A stretch of DNA of 64,000 nt from Stichopus chloronotus (Eukaryota; Echinodermata; Holothuroidea; Aspidochirotida; Stichopodidae). Shown here in pieces: positions 49,201 to 59,970 of the stretch (its first letter is position 1; each line of letters opens with the position of its first letter). The translations under genes were made by a program, and so were the position numbers. The stretch covers positions 4,030,001 to 4,094,000 of the forward strand of contig SFZH01000008.1 in assembly GCA_021234535.1 (NCBI GenBank), written 5' to 3'. The notes below the pieces were generated by a model. The model saw nothing but the letters and a program-made list of their open reading frames with translations, had not been told where the DNA came from and did no database searches.

Positions 49201-52200
49201 CCAAGTAGCAAATTTCCAGTAACAGAGTGAAAAGCCACCTTGCAGGAGTATGTGGTACTGATTTATCTAAAAACGTCTGGTATCTCTGCAATGAGTAAAA
49301 AATATAACATCCACAATGAACCAGAAAGTCAAATGACTTAGTGATTCCTTGCCGATATCTACTTTTTTCATACACACACAATCACTTACCAACAAAAGCA
49401 ACTCAGTGGAGAAGGGAAGGGACCATGTCAAAATGAAAAACACAAGAAAGCCAAAAGGCTTTGTGAATCCTTGAAACTTGGTTATATTACAACAAACATG
49501 AATTATCCAAATGACAAGTTTGAGAGCAGTTTGACCTCTCATGACCTCAAATGACCTTTGATCTCACCCAAAAACAATAAGAATCATCTACTCAATATGA
49601 CCAACCCACACACCACGTATGACATCTGTCACAGTTACCCTTCTAGAGATATTGTGTTTACAAGGTTTTCACAGTTTGATCTTTGGTGACCTCAAATGAC
49701 CTTTGACCTCCACCACAAACAATAGGGATCATCCACTAAATATGACCAACCCACACATCAAGTATGACATCAGTCAGTTACCCTTCTAGAGATATTGTAT
49801 TTACAAGGTTTTTACAGTTTGACCTTTGGTGACCTCAAATGACCTTTGACCTCGACCAAAAACAACAGGGATCATCTACACAATATGACCAACCCACACA
49901 TTAAGTATGACATAAGTCACAGTTACGCTTCTGGAGATATTGTGTTTACAAGGTTTTCACAGTTTGATCTTTGGTGACCTCAAATGACCTTTGACCTCCA
50001 CCACAAACAATAGGGATCATCCACTCAATATGAAAAACCCACACATCAAGTATGACATCAGTCACAGTTACCCTTCTAGAGATATTGTATTTACAAGGTT
50101 TTTACAGTTTGACCTTTGGTGACCTCAAATGACCTTTGACCTCGACCAAAAACAATAGGGATCATCTACTTAATATGACCAACCCACACACCACTATGAC
50201 ATCAGCCACAGTTACCCTTCTGGAGATATTGTGTTTACAAGTTTTTTACCATTTGACCTCTGGTGACCTCAAATGACCTTTGACCTCCAACACATACAAT
50301 AGGGATCATCTAGTCAATATGACCAACCAACACATCTTGTATGACATCAGTCACAGTTACCATTCTTGAGATATTGTGTTTACAAGGTTTTCACATTTTG
50401 ACCTCTGGTGACCTCAAATGACCTGTGACCTCCACCAAAAACAATAGGGATCATCTACTCACTATGACCAACCCACAAACCAAGTATGAGATCATTCATG
50501 GTTACCCTTCTTTAGATATCGTGTTTACAAGCAGCGTCACACACACACATACACACACACGCACACGCACACACACACACGACATCACCATCGCATAGAT
50601 TCCTTCGGCCTTCGGCAAGGAATCAAAAATGAACTGGTCTGACAAGTATGGAGGACCTGCAGTGAGAATGCATGTTTTGACTGTATCTTAGTAGAAGATC
50701 TAAGAACAATTATATCTTGGCCTATTTCTTGATGCTGGTTTTCTTTATTGAAGTGACCTTTCAAACGACAACAATAGCGAATACATTTTCAGACACATAA
50801 ACCACCCATGAGTTCTTTTTTTCCTTCAAATGAGAACTTTTACAGCTTTAACAATTTAGCCCCATTTCATCACAAGTGACTTTTAACATAGTCCTACAAA
50901 CAAAATGCAGAAATGCCCTTTGGATTCAATTCAACCAAAGAGTGAAATGAAATCTGTTTCCATTCCAACCGAATAACTTCCAACATTCTATCACAATTGT
51001 CTGACCAGAAAATGTTATTATAAAATGTAAGAGCATCTCTCAAAGGTCTGAACTGATCTGCTTCGTAATTTCATAAAATGGCTGCAAAATATACAGCCAT
51101 CATTTCCACAAGATTCCATTCCTTGACATATAAAACAAGAATATTATCACTACAGCTGCACACAATAGAATCTGTTGATAATTGTGAAGGAACTTAAGTT
51201 TAAAAAGTATAATCAATCTTGTAGCAAGTTCATACAGTGGGTACAGTACATTTAGATGTTGAGCTTTGAAACATAGGAAACCCTTAACCTGGGCTGGAAA
51301 AAATGTTTATTTCCCTGGAAGGGAGTAAAATTATTTCCCTGGAAGGGAGTAGAATTTCCCACAATTCTCGGTATATTCTCATGTACAGAAATGGGAAATT
51401 TCCCTCCAAAAGCCAAAATTTCCCTCCAGATGCCCAAATTTCCAGGGAAGGAGCCTCCCAGCTTCCCAACTTTTTCCACCCATGCCCTTAACAATTCTAA
51501 TTTCCTTAAAGCATTTTAAAGATCCAGTCTAGGTGGATGAAGTCTGGCTGGATTTCGATAGGATCTGGCCAAATACAGTCAGGGCAATATCTAAATGTTA
51601 AGATCCAGACCATCTCTTAAAGTTTCAGACACTGGCATTTGTTGACTTCAGGTGACCTAGGAAGAAGCATAAAAGCAACTAGGATGCTAACTACAGACAT
51701 ATCATTTTTAAATGTTCAGGAATTCACTTCTTGAGAAATAGTATTTAAAAGTTTTCACACTATGACCACGGTTGATCTCTATGTTCAAATCAATTAAAGA
51801 GAGTATGGCCAATAATATGGGCAGAGCTACATAAGTCTGAACATCAAGCAATGTTTGCATTGCTGTATACCATATTTGCTAAAGCACCATACACCAGAGG
51901 TCCCCCCCCACTCCCTCTAACACAAAGCAACCACCAACATCACATCAAATTCCTTATGTTTCTAGGATGATAAAGAATATTATCACCTGGGTTATTTAAC
52001 TTGCTAAACCTGTCTCCTACTAACATTATTTGTACCTTCCTCTCTTGAGATCAGTGTTCACAATATCACAATGTGTCCACAATTTCAGCTGTGACACGAT
52101 GACAGTCTATAGGACAAATGCTCACATACCACATTTAAAGTCTCACCAATTTCTTACTTTTTCAGGCATTGCTTTTTCAAGTATTCAGATTTGTATCTTT

Positions 52201-52795
52201 CTTTAACCTTAACTTTATGCGAGTGTTTTCTCCATATATATTGAGGCGATCATCTAAACTACCTGCCAATTTTGTTTCCTTTCTTGAAATGTCATCATTT
52301 ATTGACATTTTCAACTTTCATTGCTGTTTCTTTCAAATGACCTTTTGCTACCATAAATGCAACACATACCTTGTATGCTCGCTTAATGCAACACCAAATT
52401 CAAAGTTGGGATTCCTCCACTTGTGGTACCACTCTATCAAAAATCTGACACTCCTTTAGCTCTGTTGATCTTTTGCTCATGTTTTACTTATATTATCTCT
52501 GTTGATGCTGTGACTTGTGATGAGTGGCAAGAGCAATCTCTAACTCAAAGTCTACCACACAAAAAAAGAATACTAACACAAGGATCTGGCTCATGAGACC
52601 ACACACATACATAACCTCACACAGGCATACAGTTCATACATACTGCACACCTACACAGTATCATGAATGCATAAGTAACAGTTATTATCTGAAGCAAAAC
52701 AAACTACAAGGACGATTTACCTGACTAATTCCAGTAAAAAACCTAGCAAGAAATCCTGGCTGATTAAGAGGTACATCTGATGAATCAGGCTCCAT
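40155..52795 (-). CDS. RER1: RER1, Golgi-to-ER retrieval receptor, residues 1-166 (last exon not found)
   Basis: Joined coding exons are 52795-52721, 49285-49181, 45482-45383, 44530-44449 and 40290-40155, all with GT-AG borders and matching phases. The protein starts [10 protein letters not shown] and includes [25 protein letters not shown], then helix 1 ([19 protein letters not shown]). [20 protein letters not shown] forms helix 2. The acidic loop is [20 protein letters not shown], followed by [11 protein letters not shown]. Helices 3 and 4 come from [20 protein letters not shown] and [20 protein letters not shown]. This is the RER1 family throughout (vertebrate protein about 196 residues). 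RER1 sorts ER membrane proteins and unassembled subunits back from cis-Golgi/ERGIC through COPI vesicles. About 30 C-terminal residues are missing from the model. Identity is secure; the 3' end is open. Confidence 0.93.
41405..41768 (-). mobile_element. TTAA-type MITE family 2, copy 1
   Basis: About 360 bp in RER1 intron 4, inverted relative to 44668-45045. Shared blocks include CTTCATCTCCTCAAAAT, TATGCATGTG, CTTGAAAAGAGG, TTTGAATAATCTATCAT and CCACAAATGTTGG. The ends are degenerate, so it is an old copy. Confidence 0.75.
42457..43759 (+). mobile_element. Non-autonomous repeat element, copy C, with a nested MITE
   Basis: It begins CAAGAGCCCAAAGACACTTT and ends in the hairpin GGTTCCTTTGCTAACGCGAG followed by GAACC, matching both ends of copies A and B. 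A TGACCTTTGACCT unit (43572) lies before the CA-rich end as in the other copies. About 360 bp near its start is an inserted family-2 MITE. Confidence 0.7.
42490..42850 (-). mobile_element. TTAA-type MITE family 2, copy 2 (nested)
   Basis: Same blocks as copy 1 (CTTCATCCCCTCAAAACTTT, TTATTTCTTGAAAAGAAGG, TTTTGAATAATCTATCCT, CATAAACATTGG) in minus orientation, inside element copy C. Confidence 0.72.
44449..44530 (-). CDS. RER1: RER1 coding exon 4
   Basis: 82 nt, residues 94 (split) to 120 plus two bases of Trp121: [20 protein letters not shown], then RLPEFKFW. Acceptor aatcacag, donor TTTG|GTAAGA. This is the cytosolic loop with the highly conserved [15 protein letters not shown]. Confidence 0.96.
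44668..45045 (+). mobile_element. TTAA-type MITE family 2, copy 3 (reference copy)
   Basis: It starts GGGAAATAAGGCGTTTG and ends ATGCCGTATTTCCC, giving an imperfect terminal inverted repeat of about 17 bp. TTAA flanks both sides (44664-44667 and 45047-45050). Lies in RER1 intron 3, about 140 bp from exon 4. No open frame. Confidence 0.85.
45383..45482 (-). CDS. RER1: RER1 coding exon 3
   Basis: 100 nt, residues 61-93 plus one base of Glu94. Starts [20 protein letters not shown] and ends [12 protein letters not shown]. Acceptor ctgttgcag, donor TCAG|GTAAGT. Near-identical to vertebrate RER1 in helix 2. Confidence 0.96.
45586..45700. repeat. Minisatellite of about 15 bp, GGACAA-type
   Basis: About seven imperfect copies of GGACAATTYCAACN (GGACAACTCCCCT, GGACAACTTCCAACA, GACAACTTCTACAG, GGACAATTCACCCAG, GACAATTCCAACCC and further) in RER1 intron 2. 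Confidence 0.8.
49181..49285 (-). CDS. RER1: RER1 coding exon 2
   Basis: 105 nt, residues 26-60, starting [17 protein letters not shown] and ending GRVFLLQ. Acceptor cattgcag, donor CAA|GTAAGT. Carries the loop before helix 1 and helix 1 itself; phase 0 at both ends. Confidence 0.95.
49540..50625 (+). repeat. Tandem array of seven 145-bp units ending in CA tract and hairpin
   Basis: GACCTCAAATGACCT recurs at 49543, 49688, 49831, 49976, 50121, 50265 and 50410, spaced 143-145 bp. Each unit carries AATAGGGATCATCTACTC, TATGACCAACCCACACA and GAGATATTGTGTTTACAAGG. The last unit runs into a (CA)n tract (50530-50580) and the hairpin GATTCCTTCGGCCTTCGGCA ending AGGAATC. It lies in RER1 intron 1, 250 bp from exon 2. 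Confidence 0.93.
49697..50286 (+). promoter_or_regulatory. Six-unit series of TGACCT half-sites (five perfect DR1)
   Basis: Perfect TGACCTTTGACCT at 49697, 49840, 49985, 50130 and 50274 matches the consensus DR1 element bound by RXR/HNF4/PPAR-type nuclear receptors (inverse of AGGTCAAAGGTCA). Each is preceded four bases upstream by another TGACCT, which makes a DR4. The match is seen in the sequence; binding is untested. Confidence 0.5.
51305..51480. repeat. TTTCCCTGGAAGGGAG-type short tandem repeat
   Basis: TTTCCCTGGAAGGGAGTA occurs twice with a period of about 24 bp, followed by several TTTCCCTCCA and a TTTCCAGGGAAGG. The ORFs overlapping it are repeat artefacts. Confidence 0.7.
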
Positions 52796-52832
52796 AGCAG
52801 TGTCACTATATTGGTCAGTTTGCAGTAATTAT
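52721..52832 (-). CDS. RER1: RER1 exon with the start codon (coding 52795-52721)
   Basis: The ATG at 52795 encodes residues 1-25, ending TGISQ, with donor CAG|GTAAAT. Thirty-seven nt of 5' UTR run back to an acceptor (ttcttttag) at 52834-52833, so an upstream non-coding exon is expected. The first ten residues are not conserved, as is usual for this family. Confidence 0.92.
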
Positions 52833-52959
52833 CTAAAAGAAAAAAATAGAAAAGTAAACATTATCACTGAACTAGTTACAGGGGTAGCTCTAGTTCAAGA
52901 TAAATGTAATAAACACCTGAATGACAACCAGAACATAGGATGACTTTCTGATCTCTGGC

Positions 52960-54190
52960 CAAATTTGCATGAAAAACAAAGGACAATACAAACCAATTTT
53001 GAAGTTCAAACACTGTACCCTTCATGAGATACTGTGCCTTCAAGGTTTCAAACTATGACTTCTGCTGACCTCAGATGACCTTTGACTGCCATCAAAATGA
53101 AAAGAATCTTCTCCTCATTAAGAGTTTCCAATGTGAATAGTTTGAAGTTCCACTTCCACATTCAGTTACTGAGGTATCTTCCATAATAGGTTAACCACTA
53201 GTGACCTCAAAAGAACTTTGGCCTCCATAGAAAATCAAAGGGATCATCTACTGTACTTACAACGACAATCTGTAAATCAAGTTTGAAGTTGCAGCAATGT
53301 TTCCTTGTTGTGATACCATGTATACAAGGTTTTAAAACTATGTCCTCTACTGAACTCAGATGACTTTTAACCCCCCTCCCCCATATAAAATGACAGAGAT
53401 TATCTACTCATTAGGAGTTTGACATTCCAGCAGCATTCACTTGCTAAGATGTCTTCCTTGATAGGCTCCATACTAAACTCCAGTGATCTCAAATGACCAT
53501 TGATCTACATGACAAACAATAGAGATCATCTACTCACAATGGAGGGCATACACAAGAAGTTTGAGGTGCTAGCAAAATTCTGTTATTTAGATACAATGCC
53601 TACAGTTTGTAAAAGTATGACCTATACTAATGTCACATGATCTTTGACCTCAATAAAAAATTGCAGAGATCTCATTAAGTGCTCCAAATGTTAAGAGTTT
53701 GAAGGTCCAGCAACATTCAGTTGCTGAAATATCTCCCTTAAAGACAAAAACTTATCACCCCAGACAGTTTCAATTCTCCCAACCACCTACCTCTAGTCCC
53801 TCCATCAGCCTGTCTGAAATTCCTCCACATGTGTAATCAAAACAATGGATCCCTGTGTACACTGTGTAATACTGAGCTGCTCTGCATCTTTCGAATTTGC
53901 TGTCAATCTAAGAGTACTGTAACTTAGAACCAGTTGAGAATTTTGCTTTCTGGGAGGTAAAAATACGGCTTGGGGTGATGCAATACAGCCTTTAATAGGT
54001 TTTCATACTTCCAGCTCTGATGACTTCAAATAACCTTTGACCTCCATGAAAAGTAATAGGGATCACCTATTCAGAGTGGACTTACAGTATTTACCAACAG
54101 AAGCCCCTAACTGAGATAGCATGTTTATAAGACAAGACACCACATATGCCGACACACAAACAAAATCACCATCCCATAGTAGAATAGGGA
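52960..54190. repeat. Second subfamily of TGACCT-type repeat units
   Basis: About seven diverged units with 'gacctcaaatgacctttgacctccat', 'gatcatctactca', 'gaagttccagcaacattcag' and 'ttgctgagatatcttcc' blocks. They alternate with 'tatactgt...caaggttt' blocks, so the array period is longer than in the 145-bp type. Lies upstream of the RER1 start exon. Confidence 0.7.
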
Positions 54191-55274
54191 CTATCTGACT
54201 GGAACCAGATTTTGCTAAGTTCCAGTTTCATCAGACTGAAAGGACAAAATAAATATCAAGGGACTTGCGGTTCAACCTATACACAGTAGCGCTAAACAAA
54301 CTTTTCAAAACTAAAAACCCTACCAGTCCACGCTGTGATCAGTAAAACAATAGCTGTGCTTTGAAAACCCCATCCATTAGTATACCTGAGCAAAATCTCC
54401 TTGACTGGCAGTTCACCATGAAACAACTAAACTGACCAGTAGCATTGTTAAAAGCAACAAGATGCCAGATTTTAGTTGATTCATTGGAGAGCAAAGCTGA
54501 TTCTCATGCTTCCATAGAAAAGTACTTGACTGGGACTGAGCACAAATTCTGCTAAAAACTGAACTGTACTATCATTTTTTCTTCACTATGTAAGATGTAT
54601 CAAAACTACATCTTCATTTAAATGCTTCAACTAGCAAAAAGTCAACTTCATACTGTGTGTAGGCATTAGTAATGAAGCCTGCCCTTTCCTAGTTAGTAAC
54701 GTAACTTTACTGCAAGCATATACAATGCATTAAAAATACCAGTTTCGGCAGGTTCCAGTTCCGATCGGAGACTTACTTTCAGTTCAGGGGCAGCCCTAGT
54801 ATTGACGAGGTATTTGTATCCCAGGTGACCCCTTCATGGCCTTGTCCGCCACCCTAAAGCTGTAAACTATACGCATGCAGTGTGGTATACCTGTACTTCA
54901 AATACAGAGTCAAAGGATTTCATAGATTTTCACATGCATGACATTTATTCACCAATAAATGGCTAATAACCTCCACCAAAAACAATGCTTTTTTTTACAT
55001 GATACAATATGTTTAAAGTATCAGACAGACTTCTCATCTAGAGGGACATGAGATTCAAATTCCAGAGTCAAAGATCATAAGACAGATGCTGTAAATCTAG
55101 ATACATTTGGGTAAACCTCTGTTTGAACCTTTTCCAACAGTATCACATCTTGTTTCAAATATGGATTCCATGCATTTAGGACTATATCACTAAAGTCCAA
55201 GTTGGCAAACCAAGGAAAACTTGTACAGTGAACTTGGACAGTTAAAAAAAAAATTCACTTTTCCGTAATAACAA

Positions 55275-56115
55275 TTGCATGACTCAAAACAACAAGATTT
55301 TTATCCATTTAGCCTTCTTGACAACCACAGGAAGATGCTCTCTACAGTAGGTTTGAGAGATATTGTGAAGTTTGTGAACATCAATAGCAAGATCTTTTTC
55401 ACAGTCAATAGCTTGCAGAAGGTGGCCATCCATATGATAGTGGTAATTCAGATTATTCCTACCGACAAGTAAGACTTTACATTTGTCTTTGTTAAATAAC
55501 ATCTGTCAGCCTCGGACTAATTATGGAATTATCAATGTTAGTCTGAGTATTTAAAATGTCTTCCATGTTATCAGCAACAGAGAAAAGTTGGGCAGAGAAA
55601 AGTTGGGCATCAGAAGCAAACTTGACAATATTCCCAACAATTTCATCATCTGTATCATCGACATAAACCATGAAGAGAAGAGCGCCCAACATTGACCCCT
55701 GACACATACCAATTGGACCAATTATCAGGCACAAGACATTGGAGCAATTACACACATTCACACCAAGTTGCACCTTCCAGTTTCCAGTGTGACAACCAAG
55801 CTTCAATCCAGTCACAGAAAAATCCTGACACTCCAAGAGCAGCTATCTCAGCAATCAAATGAAAACACAGAACCTTATCAACTTTGCGTTCTGAAATATC
55901 CAAGTAAATTACGTCAGCAGGATCAACTACTGCTTGTTACTTTCTCAAGAAAAATAAGCAGATTAGAAAAGATTTTCCTTTGGTAAACAATGCTGCGAGA
56001 AACCAATAAGGCTACATACTCAAATGCTCAACAATTTTATCCCTCAGTATGGATTACATCACTTAACAAGCATAAGAAGTCAAAGTGACTGGACAATAAT
56101 TTCTGGGGCTCCTCT
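55275..56115 (-). mobile_element. LINE reverse transcriptase relic (CR1-like non-LTR), second copy
   Basis: The minus strand reads VIYLDISERKVDKVL, then SVTGLKLGCHTGNWKVQLG, GPIGMCQGSMLGALLFMVY (the QGS.LGPLLF block), VDDTDDEIVGNIVKFASDAQ and finally EKDLAIDVHKLHNISQTY. The order of RT blocks is correct but frames shift. The catalytic FADD is FASD, so one catalytic aspartate is lost. Dead copy, same general type as 21213-22135. Confidence 0.85.
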
Positions 56116-56999
56116 TAACACTTTCCTTTTAACAAGAATGTCAAAGGACTTTGTGATTCCTTGTCAATATCTCAATTTTTTTATACCTACCCAGAATAAA
56201 AAAAAAACATAATAAAACGCCACTGTAACAATTATACTTAAGGAATGATTTCTATTTCTACATTGCAGAGTTGTTCTTCTTTAGTTGAATTTCATTTAGT
56301 AGGGTGCACATCTACCCATCTTTTCATTTACAGTAAATTAGTGTTAACAAACTAGTCAATATGTGCACGCCTAGTCTGTACAGTATGCATGATTTTGCCA
56401 TCGTAATGCAAAATGATTGCTTTAAATATCAACAGTAACAGTCCCTGAGTAGTGTGTACCAGGCTAACCACTATTGTATACTGCGGTGAATACACTAACT
56501 TTCAGAAGCCTTGCGTTTTGTTTTTTAATGAGGTATTGAAATGTTTTAAAATGGATTTGTGATGTTTGCTACGTTTTGATGGTGATACATCGCTACATGG
56601 GAAAAAATCACATTTTTTGTTTGTTTACATTCAACAGTACCAGTACTCACACAAACAGATCAGCCGTCGGTACTCCAAATACCAGTTGTTATTTCGATAC
56701 TGGGCTCCACTCAACCCTAGTGGTTTATACAAATGACCTGATACCACAAATATTTATGCCTCATTTTGTAACAGGTTTGAACCCAAGAAATGACATTGTT
56801 TCCTCCTCCAGGTTTCTCTCTTCTCTCCCATAGCAAGGTCAAAATTCATGAAGATGAGCTGCAAATAGGCCTCGAAACAAGTACACCAGGGAGGAAGAGG
56901 TAAAAAAAAGAAGGGATGCCACAAGATGAGAAATTTAAGATATAATAGCACTATTTGCCAACTATTTTAGTACCCCCCAAAAATTATCGAGCCCAATTT

Positions 57000-57990
57000 C
57001 ACTTTGCTAAGTTTGCAAACCCCATTTAAGAGAGAACCATAGCTTGTAAGATAGAAAATCAGCCATCAGTTCAAGTCATTGATTCTAAAGGAGGCCTAAC
57101 GTTAGAAACCTAGGGCTAGTGAAGCCTTGTGATATGTGTTCCTTTCTAACGGTGTAACGCCTGGCCTAGCTTACTAAAAATACTAAGTAAGTTAGTTAGG
57201 CCTAGGCTGTGTGGTTATTCTACAACTGATAGGATAAACCATATAATCCCAAACGCTTGGCTAGGCGTAAGCCTTAACTTCACCACTAAGTACTAACGTT
57301 ACAATGACATACGCTAAAGTTAGACCTACATTAGGCAGCCAAGGCCCTACCGTAACTTCTTAAAATTCACGTTACCGACGGTGGGCCTAACGTTGGGCAT
57401 TGGAAGCATACCTAACTAAAACTAACACGGCCCAGGGCTAGGCACACTCAGTCAGTTTTTCAAGTGCACTGTTTACGTTATGACTTGGTACGAAGTGCAC
57501 GGTACCGCCTAAGTTACAAGTAAGTGAGACATAAGTAATCGCAAGTTCTACACCTAACGTTGGGTTCATTTCTTTCATTTACATTGTAGGCTAAGTTAGG
57601 CCAGGCTAGGGCCTAGGCCTATGTTAGTATGTATGCCTTACGTGCTTGGCTACGTCGCTGTAATTGAAGAAATACGGTCAGTTTGGCATGTTTTACTCAT
57701 AAACGGATTCTCATCACAGGTAGCACTCGGAGATCGCTATCGTCCAATTGGTAATAATCAAATGAAAGTCGAAACGATTTTTCGGCAGTGCTGGAGCGTG
57801 TACGGTAACTGCATACGTAGCCTAACTTGTTGTAGAGGAGTGTACCGGCTCAGCAGCTACGTACGCTAGCTGGGCAGGCGATAGGTACGGTACAAAGGTA
57901 GCTACTTCGCTATGCTGGAAATGGTAGTCGAAAGAGCGACACACAACGCATTTGACCACAGATGTTACGTTGAGGTAAGAATTTTTCGAA
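57000..57990. promoter_or_regulatory. Candidate promoter region, richer in CpG and GGCCTA motifs
   Basis: Unlike its surroundings, this stretch is free of recognised repeats and rich in CpG, GCCTAGG and CTAACGTTA motifs. It could hold the untranslated first exon of RER1 (a minus-strand donor GCAC|GTAAGG ends an exon at about 57641). On the plus strand, ATGCTGGAAATGG (57913) opens a 63-nt frame that ends at a good donor GAG|GTAAGA, which could start a divergent gene. Both are inference. Confidence 0.3.
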
Positions 57991-58554
57991 ACGTTGCAAA
58001 AAAGTCTGTAATTTTGTAGACTTTTGTTTCTACTTTATTGTATAAACCTCCATGTAAATAACTACAATATAATTTTTAAAAACATGAAATAAAGAATATT
58101 GACAATTATGTCATTTCTTGACAGGTTTATTGGTTTTAAGTTTTTGAGCATTAGCAATCCCCAAAAGATTGTGGATACCTGTGAACATCTCTCTGTCCAG
58201 CTTGTGCGAAGTCGTTTCAGGAAATTTCGTTGGTTTTGGATTTCATTCTCCAGTTCTTCCACGTGCCACGTTTGATGACCTCATTAACATAAAGGTTGCA
58301 CGTTTACAAAGCTGTACCATTGCGTTCAGGGGTTGCTGAATAGAGTCAGGACGCTTCAAAGCAAGTATTGGTATACATACACTTTTTTTTACATGCATTA
58401 CGAATGCCATCAAGTGCGTGAGTATTACACGTCCGTTGTGCGGGCTAGGATGTACCAGAAGTAGGCCGTATAACTCCAGGACTGCAGGAAAGAGATGATC
58501 GAAAAAGGGGACATTACAAAGCAGTCTTATGGCAAGCCGTTTTACTTTTCTTTC

Positions 58555-58826
58555 GATATTTGATTATATCAACTTGTTGGTGATAGCAAATCATTTGATG
58601 ATATCAGCAATTATTTGATGACATCTTCACTTATTGCTGATGTCACCAATTCATTTCATGATATCCATTCATTTGCTGATATTATTAATTGGTTTGCTGA
58701 TGTTATCAAATGATTTGCTGATATTACCAATTAATTGTTGATATCAACAAGTATTTGACGAAATCAGCAACTATTTGGTGATATCAGCAAATGATTTCCT
58801 GATATCAGCAATTGAAATAGTGATAC
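58555..58826. repeat. Tandem array of about 20-bp GATATCAGCAA units
   Basis: About 13 imperfect units of 18-21 bp, consensus GATATCAGCAATTATTTGCT. The unit is close to its own inverse (TTGCTGATATCAGCAA), so the array is rich in small hairpins. Confidence 0.85.
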
Positions 58827-59916
58827 GTTGTTGATGATAGGAACAATTCATGCGTAAACTCTTCTAAAGAAGAAAATCGGAGGAGAGCACTGTCCGGGAA
58901 AGGTATCCCCGAAAATTGTGAAGGAAAGATCATTATAGGTAAGGCAACAATTGTAGAATAATAAGTTGTTTGTTATTGTTAAGAGCCTCTCCACCTTGCG
59001 CATCAAAAGTAAAACGACTTGCCATACGGTCTAAACAAACAATCAGCACGCGCACGTTTGTTATTATGACTCGATCAGTATCATGAGTCATAATAAACGG
59101 CAGCACATCGTGAAGAAGCGAGGTGATTTTATTGTAAATATGACGTACAATTTATATTCCTCAAACAATTTAAAAAATAATTATTTACCTCACCATTCTT
59201 ACTGATCAAAGCGAATATGTTACTTATGGCAATATTTTTAAATTAATTTTCTTACATAGGGACTAAACATTTGCAAACATTACCAAAGTTTGTGATCAAA
59301 ATGTTTTGTACAGTAAATTTTTAGAGGGAAAGACAACATTCTTTTTTGTTTATAAAAATCATTATTCTTAATTGTGGTAATTAATTGTTACTCTTTCTCT
59401 TTTTGTTTTAGTAGTGATGGACTCAAGGTTACTTCATAGACACTGTGTCGTGTATTGCAGCCTTTTTGCGTAATTCATTTGGTATGGATTACTCAATGAA
59501 GACATCAACAAAATATAGAACAAAAAGAGAGACACTTAACCAACAATTACTCCAAAATCTAACTTATTTTAATCAATGTTTGAATATTTTATATTCCCGA
59601 CGTTCGTGAAGTGATCGATTCATGATACCCTCTATAGTATGCATACAAACATAGTTACATGGACGAGACATGCCCGAGCTGCAATTTGTCGGATGTGGAA
59701 ACGATACACTTACTAACTTCAAGAGAAGGTAAGATGGGTAGTTGGCTCACACACTGGCGCAGCCTGCAACAGGAGGGAAAACGTGAATGAATGATCGACT
59801 GGTCGAAGGAACAGGCAGAATAAAAGTCCGCAAGGTGATGTTTAGCAGAACTAATTTCCTTCAAAAGGATTTTGTATGGGGCAAAAATTACTTGATTAAT
59901 TCAACGGCTTTGAAAA

Positions 59917-59970
59917 TGTAAGCGGAACGCCGCCATCAGTTGGCGAGTAGTGGACTAGAAAACTTTTGAC
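59917..59970 (-). repeat. Dispersed structured motif, isolated copy
   Basis: TGTAAGCGGAACGCCGCCAT, then CAGTTGGCGAGTAGTGGACT and AGAAAACTTTTG, the inverse of the 36051-36110 motif. It lies about 26 kb from the giant palindrome. Confidence 0.75.

Noticed and set aside
49540..50530. CRISPR-like direct repeats
   Set aside because: The repeats are continuous 145-bp tandem units without unique spacers and lie in a spliced animal gene.
51252..51494. ORFs with FPLEGSK-type repeats
   Set aside because: Artefact of the TTTCCCTGGAAGGGAG short repeat, open in several frames on both strands.
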